From: Sphingobacterium griseoflavum
GTDB taxonomy: Bacteria; Bacteroidota; Bacteroidia; Sphingobacteriales; Sphingobacteriaceae
DNA length: 64,000 nucleotides
Assembly (NCBI RefSeq): GCF_014653155.1
Contig: NZ_BNAF01000014.1
Span: 1 to 64,000, forward strand
Direction: 5' to 3'
Shown: piece by piece, positions 15,747 to 25,434 of the stretch
How positions within the stretch are numbered: position 1 is the first letter of the stretch
Layout: the number at the start of each line of letters is the position of its first letter
Made by a program: the position numbers and the translations under genes
Notes under the pieces: generated by a model
Seen by the model: only the letters and a program-made list of their open reading frames with translations
What the model was told of the DNA's origin: nothing
Database searches by the model: none

Positions 15747-16862
15747 TTAGGGTTGTTTTTCTCTTTCCACTTTTAAACTGTGAAAATTAAACACACCCGC
15801 TTCGCTGACACGAAGTTTACCCGATACGGTTAGCGTGTCTTCGATGGGTTCTCCCTGCTCATCCAGCGATGGAAAATAATAAGGAATGTCTTTGACAACC
15901 ATTTCCAGATACTTGTTGAGGGCCGTCGTCTTCAAGGGTTGACTAAGTGTAATAAGCTCGGGTTCGCCTTCTTTGCTTAGCGAAACGCGGTATGCAAAAT
16001 CCTCTTCCGTATTTTGAAAGCTTGGATTTGCGGCGAACGCACCATTTAGCTTGTCGGAAAGATAGGCATTGAAGCCGCTATAGTCGTCAAAGCTGCACGC
16101 TTTGAAAAGCATCCGTTCGCCGATGACGAAAGACTGCGATGGAACGATGGTCAGCGGAACGCGATAGGATCTGTCCTGAAAAAGGTTGAACCCTTCGGTT
16201 AATACGCCATTTTTATCGTAAACCTCTTCCGTAAACAATACTTTTTTGTTTTTCTCGTCGACCATATTTGTTGTCCAATAGCCGGAAGGTAAACCATTTT
16301 TTATTTTTCCCTTTCGTTCGAAAAAAGGAAATCCGTATTCGTTATAGAATTCGAAAGGCATTTTAAATTCATAATTTCCTTCCCCGTTAACAACACGCTG
16401 CCTCCCTAAACGATCCCAAAAAGAAGAGATGGTACCCGCGGTGCTGTCAAAATTGACCGTCAACAAGGGTTTCCCATCAGGGTAGTAATATTTCCAATCG
16501 CCGGAGGGTCTATTTTCTTTAAAAGTGGTTTCCCATTTCAGGGTACCGTTGGGATGGTAAGCTTTGAAATCACCCTCTTTCACCCCTTCGTTATAATATC
16601 CGGTTAGAACGAGCGTTCCATTTCTGTCAAAATCTTTAAATTCTCCATGGAATGCATTTTTTGCCACGATAAATTGGGACAACCGTTCAATAGATTTAAA
16701 CGCACAGTCCTTATCGACCAAATAGTAATGATCATCGTAGTAGAACCTTACCAGACCGTTCACGGATTTCTCGAACAAGGTATCCTTCTTTGCTGCATCT
16801 GTTTGTCCGAAAGACAGCAGTGCGGTTAACCATACCAATAAAAATGAACTGATTTCTTTCAT
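15747..16862 (-). CDS. secreted YwqK/MORN-variant repeat protein
   Basis: This 371-aa protein has a signal peptide (M-K-E-I-S-S-F to S-F-G-Q, about 20 residues) and a run of MORN_2/YwqK-type repeats from about 75 to 220. Examples are F-D-R-N-G-T-L-V-L-T-G-Y-Y-N-E-G, Y-H-P-N-G-T-L-K-W-E and Y-Y-P-D-G-K-P-L. The C-terminal 120 residues are not recognised. Databases often call such proteins 'antitoxin component YwqK', but no toxin gene is present and secretion argues against that. It starts 6 bp after polA, so the two are probably cotranscribed. Confidence 0.75.
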   Translation of the reverse strand: MKEISSFLLVWLTALLSFGQTDAAKKDTLFEKSVNGLVRFYYDDHYYLVDKDCAFKSIERLSQFIVAKNAFHGEFKDFDRNGTLVLTGYYNEGVKEGDFKAYHPNGTLKWETTFKENRPSGDWKYYYPDGKPLLTVNFDSTAGTISSFWDRLGRQRVVNGEGNYEFKMPFEFYNEYGFPFFERKGKIKNGLPSGYWTTNMVDEKNKKVLFTEEVYDKNGVLTEGFNLFQDRSYRVPLTIVPSQSFVIGERMLFKACSFDDYSGFNAYLSDKLNGAFAANPSFQNTEEDFAYRVSLSKEGEPELITLSQPLKTTALNKYLEMVVKDIPYYFPSLDEQGEPIEDTLTVSGKLRVSEAGVFNFHSLKVEREKQP

Positions 16863-16868
16863 ATTCTG

Positions 16869-19664
16869 TTAATGTGCTTCCAACCAATTATCCCCTTTTC
16901 CAACTTCCACTTCTATCGGAACTTCCAGTGCTATGGCCCCTTGCATCCGATCGCGGATGATGCCTGAAAGCTGTTCCGCTTCGCTACGCGGAACATCAAA
17001 TACAAGTTCGTCATGCACCTGCATAATCATCTTGCCCTGTAGACCTAGTCGTTCGATATCCTGTTGGATATTGATCATGGCGACTTTGATCAGATCGGCA
17101 GCGGATCCCTGTATGGGCGCATTTATGGCATTCCGCTCGGCAAAACCGCGCACAGTCATATTGGCGGAGTTGATGTCTCTTAGATAACGTCTGCGTTTGA
17201 GTAAAGTTTCGACATAGCCATTTTCCTTGGCAAATTCTACGGCTCTGCTCATGTACCTTCTTATGCCTGCATATTGCGTGAAATATTGATCGATCATCGC
17301 GCCTGCTTCTTTTCTTGGTATGCCAAGGCTCTGCGATAGGCCAAAGGCTGATTGGCCATAGATGATGCCAAAGTTGACGGCTTTGGCATTTCGCCGTTGA
17401 TCAGCATTTACCTCGTCAAGGCCGATGCCATATACGCGGGCAGCCGTGGCGCGGTGTATGTCATGGCCGGCACGAAACGCTTCCAGCATGTTTTGGTCTT
17501 CACTTAAGGCGGCAATCAGGCGAAGTTCAATTTGTGAATAATCTGCAGACAGCAGGACGTGGGATGCGTCGCGCGCGATAAATGCCTTCCGTACTTCGCG
17601 CCCTTTCTCCGTGCGGATAGGGATGTTTTGCAGGTTTGGATTCGTAGAACTCAAACGGCCTGTTGCAGCTACGGCTTGGTTATATGAGGTGTGTATGAAA
17701 CCTGTTTCTGGATTGATAAGTCCCGGTAGCGCATCGACATACGTAGACTTCAACTTCTGCAGCTGCCTAAAGTCCAAGATATCCTGTACGATATCCGATT
17801 TGTGGGCAAGGGTCAGTAGCACGTCTTCTCCGGTTTTATATTGCCCGGTCTTTGTCTTTTTTGCTTTGGGATCCAGCTGCAGCTTATCGAAGAGGATTTC
17901 GCCTAATTGCTTCGGCGAGGCGATATTAAATTGTGCACCCGCTTTATCATAAATAGTCTGTTCTAGCCGCTGAATGTCTGCTTGTAAAAGATTGGAAAAG
18001 GAGCGGAGGGTTTCCACATCTACCTTCACACCGTTTTTTTCCACTTCGGCGAGGACGTAGATCAAAGGAAATTCTACGGTTTGTGCGAGTTCCAAGGTTT
18101 TTGTGTCAGCGAGCAGCGGTTTTAGAACTTCATGCAGTTGCCACGTAATATCGGCATCTTCGGCCGCATACTCTTTTACCTTTTCGATCTCCACATCACG
18201 CATGTTTAATTGGTTTTTTCCTTTAGGGCCGATAAGCTCTTTAATGGAAACAGGAGAATAACCTAAGTAATTTTGGGACAGTATGTCCATATTGTGGCGG
18301 GTATCCGGATCGATCAAGTAATGGGCAATCATCGTATCAAACAGCGGACCTTGTACCTTGATGCCATAGCGCGATAGCAAGAGGATGTCGTATTTCAGAT
18401 TTTGGCCTACTTTCTCGATTAGCGGATTCTCTAGTACCTCTTTAAAGATATTGGCGGTCGCTTTCGCCGATTCCCAGTCTGCTGTAGTCGGGATATAATA
18501 AGCTTTTCCTTTTTCAAAGGCAAACGATATGCCGACAATTTCTGCTGTGAGTGCATCCAACGATGTCGTTTCCGTATCGAAGCAGAAGCTTTTTTTATGA
18601 GATAACTCTTTGGCCAAATCCTGCTGTGCATCCATCGTGTCAAGCAGGATATAGGTGTGGGGTGTATTATGGATATGCCGAGTCGGGATCGCGGGTTCTG
18701 GTAGTGCGTCTGCAGGCGCGGTGGCGATCGTTGCTGGGGCAAATAGATCCATTTGGCCTGCGCCTGTTTTGCCATTTGCGTCGGTTATGCTAAAATCGTC
18801 GCCAAAGACGCGCTTGCCGAGTGTCCGAAATTCCAACTCCGAAAAGAGCGGTTCCAATAAGTCGCGGTTGGCGTCCTCCCGTTCAAGACTTTTTTCGTCC
18901 AGCTCGATCGGTACATCCAATAGAATGGTCGCTAGTTTTTTAGAAATCAGGCCCTGTTCGGCAAAATTTTCGACATTCTCTTTCAGCTTGCCTTTTAGCT
19001 TGTCGCTGTTTTCGATGATGCTTTCTACCGACCCAAACTCCTGCACTAATTTTTTAGCGGTTTTTTCACCGATGCCGGGGATTCCCGGGATATTATCGAC
19101 CGCATCGCCCCACAGGCCTAAAATATCGATAACCTGTGATACGTCACTGATCTCCCATTTTGCTAAGATCTCTGGGATGCCTAAGGTCTCTGCGCCATTG
19201 CCCATACGGGCGGGCTTGTAGATAAAAATATTTTCGGAAACCAATTGTCCAAAATCTTTGTCCGGTGTCATGCAATATACCGTGAATCCCTTTTTTTCGG
19301 CTTTTTTGGCGAGTGTTCCGATAATATCATCTGCCTCAAATCCATCTTGGGTGATGATAGGGATATTGAAACCTTCGATAAGACGAAAGATGTATGGAAT
19401 GGCGGTAGCTAGATCTTCCGGCATTTTCTCCCGATGTGCTTTATAAGCTTCAAACTCTATATGGCGGCTGGTTGGGGCATCGGTGTCGAATACAACAGCA
19501 AGGTGGGTAGGTTGTTGATTCTTCAATAGCTCTAAAAGCGTATTGGTAAATCCCATGATTGCTCCCGTATTTAGCCCATATGATGTCAATCGAGGAACTT
19601 TGTTTAATGCAAAGTATGCCCGATAAATGAGAGCCATGCCGTCTAAAAGAAATAGTTTTTTCAC
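16869..19664 (-). CDS. polA: DNA polymerase I
   Basis: This 931-aa enzyme has all three domains: the 5'-3' flap nuclease (1-290, L-F-L-L-D-G-M-A-L-I-Y-R-A at the start, D-D-I-I-G-T-L-A), the 3'-5' exonuclease (about 335-520) with intact DEDD residues (F-D-T-E-T, G-Q-N-L-K-Y-D, Y-A-A-E-D-A-D) and the family A polymerase (540-931) with D-Y-S-Q-I-E-L-R and Q-V-H-D-E-L-V-F-D. It should serve Okazaki-fragment maturation and repair. The start codon is GTG at 19664, directly before the conserved N-terminus. A -7-like TACATTTG lies at 19690-19697. Divergent from rsgA. Confidence 0.97.
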   Translation of the reverse strand: MKKLFLLDGMALIYRAYFALNKVPRLTSYGLNTGAIMGFTNTLLELLKNQQPTHLAVVFDTDAPTSRHIEFEAYKAHREKMPEDLATAIPYIFRLIEGFNIPIITQDGFEADDIIGTLAKKAEKKGFTVYCMTPDKDFGQLVSENIFIYKPARMGNGAETLGIPEILAKWEISDVSQVIDILGLWGDAVDNIPGIPGIGEKTAKKLVQEFGSVESIIENSDKLKGKLKENVENFAEQGLISKKLATILLDVPIELDEKSLEREDANRDLLEPLFSELEFRTLGKRVFGDDFSITDANGKTGAGQMDLFAPATIATAPADALPEPAIPTRHIHNTPHTYILLDTMDAQQDLAKELSHKKSFCFDTETTSLDALTAEIVGISFAFEKGKAYYIPTTADWESAKATANIFKEVLENPLIEKVGQNLKYDILLLSRYGIKVQGPLFDTMIAHYLIDPDTRHNMDILSQNYLGYSPVSIKELIGPKGKNQLNMRDVEIEKVKEYAAEDADITWQLHEVLKPLLADTKTLELAQTVEFPLIYVLAEVEKNGVKVDVETLRSFSNLLQADIQRLEQTIYDKAGAQFNIASPKQLGEILFDKLQLDPKAKKTKTGQYKTGEDVLLTLAHKSDIVQDILDFRQLQKLKSTYVDALPGLINPETGFIHTSYNQAVAATGRLSSTNPNLQNIPIRTEKGREVRKAFIARDASHVLLSADYSQIELRLIAALSEDQNMLEAFRAGHDIHRATAARVYGIGLDEVNADQRRNAKAVNFGIIYGQSAFGLSQSLGIPRKEAGAMIDQYFTQYAGIRRYMSRAVEFAKENGYVETLLKRRRYLRDINSANMTVRGFAERNAINAPIQGSAADLIKVAMINIQQDIERLGLQGKMIMQVHDELVFDVPRSEAEQLSGIIRDRMQGAIALEVPIEVEVGKGDNWLEAH

Positions 19665-19731
19665 CGCAATAAAATTTAATCGTCCATCACAAATGTAGGA
19701 AAATATAAAAAGCGAACCTGTGGATGAGCCT

Positions 19732-19753
19732 TAAAATATGTGGCGATATTTTA
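19732..19753. repeat. perfect 8-bp inverted repeat between polA and rsgA
   Basis: TAAAATAT and ATATTTTA are separated by GTGGCG in the 184-bp divergent intergenic region. It could be an operator or a small hairpin. There is no direct evidence of function. Confidence 0.4.
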
Positions 19754-19848
19754 TGGAGGGTTAAAAATAATTGATTAAGACCACCTTCCTAACATTTAAT
19801 TTCCGATTTTTGCCAAATGAATGGCGGTAATCAAAATACGGACAGTGG

Positions 19849-20769
19849 ATGCGCGGATTAGTTACTAAATCGACCGGAAGTTGGTACTTGGTGTTGGGTG
19901 AAGACGGTACACGGGTAGAATGTAGGATCAAAGGGAAGTTTCGCACGAAGGGTATCAAAACGACGAACCCGATTGCAGTAGGCGACTGGGTGAACTATGA
20001 GCAGGAACCCGATCAGGATAGTGCTGTGATAACGGAACTTGAACCCCGCAAAAATTATATTATCCGTCGGTCGGTGAACCTTTCTAAACAAACCCAGATC
20101 ATCGGAGCGAATCTTGACCAGGCTATGTTGGTGGTTACGCTTGCTTCGCCACCCACTTCTTTGGGTTTCATCGACCGTTTTTTGGTAACAGCAGAGGCGT
20201 ACAGTATTCCTGCTATATTGGTTTTTAACAAGTTGGATCTTTTCTCGGAGGAAGGGTTGGATGTTTTAGCGGATTACATGGCCATCTATGAACAAATCGG
20301 TTATCCCTGCCTTGCGGTATCGGCGCAGGACGGTACGCATGTGGATGCTATTCGCAGCATGCTGAAAGATAAAATTACCTTAGTTTCTGGACACTCGGGC
20401 GTCGGTAAATCTACGCTTATCAACTCTATAGAACCGGCCGCCGCCTTGCGAACCGGCAAAATTTCCGATTGGTCCGATAAAGGCAAACATACCACAACGT
20501 TTGCAGAGATGATTGATCTTTCTTTTGGGGGTAAGCTTATCGACACACCGGGAATACGGGAGCTAGGCATTGTGGATATCGAAAAGAATGAACTATCGCA
20601 TTTTTTTCCGGAGATGCGCGAACGGCTGAACGAATGTCGTTTCCACAACTGTAGGCATATCAACGAACCGGGCTGTGTAATTCTAGAAGCCGTCGATCAT
20701 GCTGAAATTGAAAGCTCCCGATACGAAAGCTATTTGAGCATATACCATAACCAAGAGACGCGCAACTAA
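19849..20769 (+). CDS. rsgA: ribosome small-subunit biogenesis GTPase RsgA
   Basis: This 306-aa circularly permuted GTPase acts in late 30S assembly. An OB fold (1-70) is followed by a permuted G domain with G4 N-K-L-D (about 125), G1 G-H-S-G-V-G-K-S (about 184) and G3 D-T-P-G. A C-terminal zinc knuckle has the pattern C-x7-C-H-x5-C seen around C-R-F-H-N-C-R-H and P-G-C. The start is ATG 19849, length typical. It is divergent from polA and appears monocistronic. Confidence 0.95.
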   Translation: MRGLVTKSTGSWYLVLGEDGTRVECRIKGKFRTKGIKTTNPIAVGDWVNYEQEPDQDSAVITELEPRKNYIIRRSVNLSKQTQIIGANLDQAMLVVTLASPPTSLGFIDRFLVTAEAYSIPAILVFNKLDLFSEEGLDVLADYMAIYEQIGYPCLAVSAQDGTHVDAIRSMLKDKITLVSGHSGVGKSTLINSIEPAAALRTGKISDWSDKGKHTTTFAEMIDLSFGGKLIDTPGIRELGIVDIEKNELSHFFPEMRERLNECRFHNCRHINEPGCVILEAVDHAEIESSRYESYLSIYHNQETRN

Positions 20770-20937
20770 CTTATTCCGAAGAGCTGAAAACTTTAAATTA
20801 AGAAGTTTGTTGTAAGAAGGAAGAAATGGGGTAGATGCTTCACAATATGCGGCCTTTTTAACCTATCTTTCGACATGTTTTATTCGTTATTTTTTACCGT
20901 TTTGGAATCTTTACCAACTATAAATTAATGTAATCGT

Positions 20938-22725
20938 ATGAAACCAATTTGGAAATGGGTCATTGGCGTTTTTGTCTTCATCGTGCTGGCGCTATCAGTA
21001 ACCGTATGGTATTTCTCCAAAAATTGGAAGCCCATTGTGGAAGAGAAACTACAGGAGGTTATCAAAAAATCAACCGATAGTTTGTATACATTAAGCTATG
21101 ATAAGCTGGATCTTAACCTGGCTGTTGGCAACGTGACATTGGAAAATGCCGCGCTCGTTCCCGACACTGCTGTTTATGCACGATTGGAGGCAACACAACA
21201 GGCTCCAGACAATGTATACCATATCCGATTAAAGTCTTTGAAGATAAAACGCTTCGGTATCATCGATATGTTAACCAACAAAAAGCTAACCATCAAATCA
21301 ATAAGCTTACAAGACCCCGCAATACAATTGACCAATAAGTACCATGCTTATAATGATACGGTAGCATCGAAACCCAAGAAGACACTGTATGAAAGCGTTA
21401 AGGACGTGCTCCAATCGGTAAATGTTCGCGATATAGACATGGAGAATGTCTCCTTCAAATACGCCAAAATAACGGATGGCAAGAGCGCTGATTTTGCCGT
21501 TAAGGACATTCAGATATCCGTGCACGATGTCTTAATCGATGAAACCTCGCTTGCGGATACATCCCGTTTGATGTACACCAAAATGGTCGAGATCATTGTC
21601 CCGGGTTTTACGTACAATTTTGCCAATGGCATCTACCAGGCCAAGTTCGATGAACTAAAGATCAATACCCGCGACCAAAACATCTTACTTACCAATGTGG
21701 ATTATAAACCCGTCATGAATAAAGCGGCCTATTTTAAGAAGAAGGGTAAAAATGTGACGATGGCAGATCTGCATTTTGACACGCTTAGGATGGAGCAGTT
21801 GGATTTCCGTGCACTTCTAGATAACCAGCAGACAATTGCTAAGAAAGTGCAGCTGAAAAACGGACACGCGAAGTTGTATAATGACAAAAGATACCCGAAA
21901 AGCCCTAAAAACCAGATCGGACAGGCACCGCACCAAAAGCTGCTGCGCGTCGAACAGCTGATCGATTTGGACAGCGTATTTGTCGAGAACATCGATGTGG
22001 TTTATGGCGAGATGAGTGGAAAATACTATCGTGAAGGGGAAATCTCATTCAATAAGGCCAGTGGTGTTTTAACCCACGTCACCAATGACTCCATGAGGCT
22101 TGCGAAAGACAAATATCTAAAGGCCGATCTTCGCGCAAAAGTGATGAACAGCGGGAATCTGCATGCGACTTTTTCCTTTGATATGTTAAGTAAAAACGGT
22201 GCATACAGCTATACCGGGAATCTGAAGCCTATGCAGGCACCCTCATTTAATAGGATCTTGACACCGCTGCTTAATGTGGAGATTGGCTCGGGTAATATCC
22301 GTAGCGTACGGTTTACAATGGAAGGAAACGACTACCGAAGCTGGGGTGATTTTCGGTTTGAATACGACAATCTGAAAATCAACCTGCTCAATGATGAGGG
22401 TGACCGGAAAAAGAAAAAAATGCTTTCTTTTCTTGTTAACCAGCTCATTATCAATGATAGTAACCCAGATGCAAACGAGGTGTATCATGTCGGAAAAGTA
22501 AATCATAAACGGGTGCCCGAGCATACATTTTTTAAAAATCTCTGGCAAAGTTTATTGGATGGCATTAAGCAGACGGCGGGCATAAGTCCCGAGCGGGAAG
22601 CGCGGCTGGTTGGATCGGCACAATCTGCGAAAAAAGCACTCGAGGAAACAAAAGGATCGGTCAAAAAAACGAAAGGGTTCTTCAACCGATTGTTTAAGAA
22701 GGGCGAGAAGGATAAGCAGGAATAA
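20938..22725 (+). CDS. AsmA/DUF748-like membrane-anchored protein
   Basis: This 595-aa protein has one N-terminal membrane segment (about 6-28) and a long periplasmic region rich in beta strands. The pattern 'K-L-D-L-N-L-A-V-G-N-V-T-L-E-N-A' near the start and repeated short strand blocks are like AsmA-type lipid-transport or DUF748 proteins. The last 40 residues are basic and helical (K-G-F-F-N-R-L-F-K-K-G-E). I assign it to this fold only by appearance. A role in envelope lipid or outer-membrane homeostasis is inferred. It stands 168 bp from rsgA and 50 bp before the potassium-uptake genes. Confidence 0.6.
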   Translation: MKPIWKWVIGVFVFIVLALSVTVWYFSKNWKPIVEEKLQEVIKKSTDSLYTLSYDKLDLNLAVGNVTLENAALVPDTAVYARLEATQQAPDNVYHIRLKSLKIKRFGIIDMLTNKKLTIKSISLQDPAIQLTNKYHAYNDTVASKPKKTLYESVKDVLQSVNVRDIDMENVSFKYAKITDGKSADFAVKDIQISVHDVLIDETSLADTSRLMYTKMVEIIVPGFTYNFANGIYQAKFDELKINTRDQNILLTNVDYKPVMNKAAYFKKKGKNVTMADLHFDTLRMEQLDFRALLDNQQTIAKKVQLKNGHAKLYNDKRYPKSPKNQIGQAPHQKLLRVEQLIDLDSVFVENIDVVYGEMSGKYYREGEISFNKASGVLTHVTNDSMRLAKDKYLKADLRAKVMNSGNLHATFSFDMLSKNGAYSYTGNLKPMQAPSFNRILTPLLNVEIGSGNIRSVRFTMEGNDYRSWGDFRFEYDNLKINLLNDEGDRKKKKMLSFLVNQLIINDSNPDANEVYHVGKVNHKRVPEHTFFKNLWQSLLDGIKQTAGISPEREARLVGSAQSAKKALEETKGSVKKTKGFFNRLFKKGEKDKQE

Positions 22726-22737
22726 AGTCTTGTAACG

Positions 22738-22769
22738 TTGCATACCCTTCTTGATTATTCTTAAGTTTG
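22738..22769 (+). promoter_or_regulatory. promoter of the trkH-ktrA operon
   Basis: TTG (22738-22740), a 21-bp spacer and TAAGTTTG (22762-22769) match the Bacteroidota consensus exactly. The box ends only 6 nt before ATG 22776, which predicts a leader of about 0-3 nt. Confidence 0.75.
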
Positions 22770-22775
22770 TAGAAG

Positions 22776-24554
22776 ATGGGAAGTGTTATCCGATTTATTA
22801 AATTTCTGATTACCTATAGATCGAGGCTGGTCGACCAGATCATGTTTTACGTAAGCATGGTCTGCGCGCTGGTTGCGATCACGCATCTGGGATACATAAC
22901 CAATAGGGACCTTGCTGGTGTTTCTGAGCAAACAGTCATCGGACTATTCTATTTTCTGTTTTTTTTAGGGGCGCTGCGGACAGCCGCAGCGATCCTCGCC
23001 CAAAAGAAGATAAACGGCTCTCATGTAGCCGGACTTGTTTTATCGACCTATTGCCTATTTATTGCATTTGCGCGACTGAACAACATAGCTTATTTCTCCA
23101 AGCTGGAATGGATCTATCTCGCTATCGCGATCACATTCTTGTCCGAACTATCGAGGAACAGCCTATTTTTCGATAATTTTTACTTCAACCCTACCATTTT
23201 GTTTATCATCAGCTTTATTGCGCTGATCTTATTGGGAACGGTCTTGCTGCTATTGCCGCGAACCACGCTTGTGGCTCCGTTAAGCTTTGTGGATGCCCTT
23301 TTTATGGCGACCAGCGCTGTGTGTATTACAGGATTGACGGTAACCGATATATCAACCAATTTTTCGGTCTTCGGCCAAACTGTGATTATGTTATTGATAC
23401 AAGTAGGCGGACTTGGAATTATGACCTTCACTGGTTTCTTCGGCTATTTTTTCTCGGGCGGATTCTCATACAAGAACCAATTGATGTTCGGGGAGATTCT
23501 TGGCGAGAAAAAGTTGAATGCGGTGATCTCAACCTTGCTTACGATTATTTTTATTACGCTGTTTTTTGAATTGGCAGGTGGTATTTTGATCTACCTTTCT
23601 CTTGATCCTAGCCAGTTCGACTCGACGGGTCACCGCATCTTTTTCGCAACATTTCACGCGATCTCCTCTTTTTGTAACTCTGGTTTTTCAATTCTGAAGG
23701 GGGGGATACATCACGAGGCATATCGCTTCAACTATAGCTTCCAAGCTTGCTTGGCAGGCATTTTTATTTTGGGAGGGTTGGGATTCGGCACGGTATACAA
23801 TTTCTATACGTTCGTAAAACAACAAGGCCTAAAGCTTATTCACAGGCTGTTTTTAAGGCAACAATTTGTCCACAAGCCACGTGCTTTTTCGTTTAATACA
23901 CGCTTTATCCTACGATGCAACGCGATCGTTATCGTAACAGGGACGATTTTTTATTTTTTGCTGGAGCAGCGGCATACGCTGACGGAGCACTCCTCGATCT
24001 TTGGCGAATGGATAACTTCGTTTTTCATGGCAAATTCGGCACGTTCCGCTGGATTCAATAGTGTGCACATGAGTTTTCTGGCAAACCCTACCGTGGTGAT
24101 GGTTGTGGTTTTGATGTGGGTGGGAGCCTCGCCGGGATCTACCGGTGGTGGGGTGAAGGTTACCACGGTGGCCTTGGCGCTGCTGAATATTCTTGCCTTG
24201 GCACGTGGCAAGGAGTCCATCGAGATTTACAAACGTCGAATAGCGGCCGAATCGGTCAACAAAGCCTTCGCTATCATCTTGTTGTCGGCGGTGACGATCA
24301 CCTTCAGCTTTTTGCTATTAAATTTTTCCGATCCTGATAAGTCTTTCAAGGCACTGCTTTTTGAAACCATATCCGCTTATTCGACCTGTGGGTTAAGTTT
24401 AGGGGTGACGCCATCCTTATCGGCATCGAGTAAGATGATTATAGTTTTTACCATGTTTGTTGGCCGCGTGGGAACCCTCACGCTATTGGTCGCATTCATT
24501 AAAAATACAAAGAACAAAAGTTATATTTATCCTACCGAAAAGATTTTATTTTAA
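22776..24554 (+). CDS. TrkH/KtrB-family potassium uptake membrane protein
   Basis: This 592-aa protein has an N-terminal extension of about four membrane helices before the channel-like TrkH core with four M1-P-M2 units. Selectivity-filter-like segments are T-S-A-V-C-I-T-G-L-T-V (about 182), S-S-F-C-N-S-G-F-S (about 292), N-S-A-R-S-A-G-F-N (about 420) and S-A-Y-S-T-C-G-L-S-L-G (about 540). It forms the K+-conducting subunit, and the RCK partner follows 2 bp downstream. The long N-terminus and Bacteroidota context suggest a KtrB-like, Na+-coupled system, but that is inference. Confidence 0.92.
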   Translation: MGSVIRFIKFLITYRSRLVDQIMFYVSMVCALVAITHLGYITNRDLAGVSEQTVIGLFYFLFFLGALRTAAAILAQKKINGSHVAGLVLSTYCLFIAFARLNNIAYFSKLEWIYLAIAITFLSELSRNSLFFDNFYFNPTILFIISFIALILLGTVLLLLPRTTLVAPLSFVDALFMATSAVCITGLTVTDISTNFSVFGQTVIMLLIQVGGLGIMTFTGFFGYFFSGGFSYKNQLMFGEILGEKKLNAVISTLLTIIFITLFFELAGGILIYLSLDPSQFDSTGHRIFFATFHAISSFCNSGFSILKGGIHHEAYRFNYSFQACLAGIFILGGLGFGTVYNFYTFVKQQGLKLIHRLFLRQQFVHKPRAFSFNTRFILRCNAIVIVTGTIFYFLLEQRHTLTEHSSIFGEWITSFFMANSARSAGFNSVHMSFLANPTVVMVVVLMWVGASPGSTGGGVKVTTVALALLNILALARGKESIEIYKRRIAAESVNKAFAIILLSAVTITFSFLLLNFSDPDKSFKALLFETISAYSTCGLSLGVTPSLSASSKMIIVFTMFVGRVGTLTLLVAFIKNTKNKSYIYPTEKILF

Positions 24555-24556
24555 CC

Positions 24557-25243
24557 ATGAAGTATATCATACTAGGACTTGGACATTTTGGGCGATCGCT
24601 TGCCATACATCTTACAGAACAAGGCCACGAGGTCATTGCTGTTGATAAAAGCATTACCATTGTTGAGCAACTAAAGGATCGAATCACCCATACCGTATGC
24701 ATGGATACCACCGATCGGGAAGCCATGACCTCCTTGCCCCTAAAAGATTGCGATGCCGTTATTGTTGCTATTGGTGAAGATGAGGGAGCATCGCTGCTTA
24801 CAACTGCACTTCTGAAACAACTTACGGTACGCAGGATAATAGGCCGTGTGGTCTCGGAGCTTCAAAAAACCGTGCTTCAAGCCATGCAAATTGATGAATA
24901 CATCATGCCTGAGGAAGAAGCGGCGGAGCGCTTGGCCATGCGCCTAGACAACGCGGATATTATAGATTCCTTCAAGGTATCTGATCGTTACAGTATCGTC
25001 GAGACCCGCGTTCCCGGTCAATATGTAGGGATGACCTTGAAAGATGCTAACTTGACAAACACCTACAAGGTGATTGTGCTAACAACCGTAAAAGCATACG
25101 AAAAACAGGTAAAGGGCAAAACGGTGACGTATAAAGAAGCGTCTGGAATTGCGAGTTCGGATACTGTTTTGTCCGAGAACGATCTGCTCGTGCTTTTCGG
25201 CGAGCTTTCCAATATACAGCGTTTGATTCAGAAAAGTGATTGA
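24557..25243 (+). CDS. TrkA/KtrA-type RCK regulatory subunit
   Basis: This 228-aa cytoplasmic protein has an RCK_N Rossmann domain (1-120; Y-I-I-L-G-L-G-H-F-G-R-S-L-A binds nucleotide) and an RCK_C domain (135-225; V-P-G-Q-Y-V-G-M-T-L and D-L-L-V-L-F-G). One RCK pair, as in KtrA, rather than the double unit of E. coli TrkA. It gates the potassium channel encoded just upstream (2-bp gap), presumably in response to ATP/ADP or NAD(H). Confidence 0.93.
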   Translation: MKYIILGLGHFGRSLAIHLTEQGHEVIAVDKSITIVEQLKDRITHTVCMDTTDREAMTSLPLKDCDAVIVAIGEDEGASLLTTALLKQLTVRRIIGRVVSELQKTVLQAMQIDEYIMPEEEAAERLAMRLDNADIIDSFKVSDRYSIVETRVPGQYVGMTLKDANLTNTYKVIVLTTVKAYEKQVKGKTVTYKEASGIASSDTVLSENDLLVLFGELSNIQRLIQKSD

Positions 25244-25282
25244 TCTTCCAGCAACGGTATCTCGTGGATTACGATATTTATA

Positions 25283-25313
25283 CTGGTAATTTCAATTCAT
25301 TTCTATATTTTTG
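25283..25313 (+). promoter_or_regulatory. possible promoter of the yfhO-like gene
   Basis: CTG (25283-25285), a 20-bp spacer and TATTTTTG (25306-25313) are a near-consensus promoter. The leader to ATG 25435 would be about 115 nt. Confidence 0.4.
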
Positions 25314-25434
25314 GCAGGTAGCAAAAACTAATCATTTGGTTAATCCGGTGTGTGGGTAGGGGTATTCAGTGCTCCTGAAGCACGTGAACGATTACACATG
25401 AGCCAAAGAAAATAGCAAACGAGATAAAACGTAT

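Noticed and set aside
15747..16862. Toxin-antitoxin system suggested by the name 'YwqK antitoxin'
   Set aside because: The protein is secreted and no toxin gene is adjacent. The name is only a database label for MORN-like repeats.
18655..19221. 188-codon plus-strand frame inside polA
   Set aside because: It lies wholly within an intact polA gene on the other strand and has low-complexity serine-rich composition typical of a shadow.
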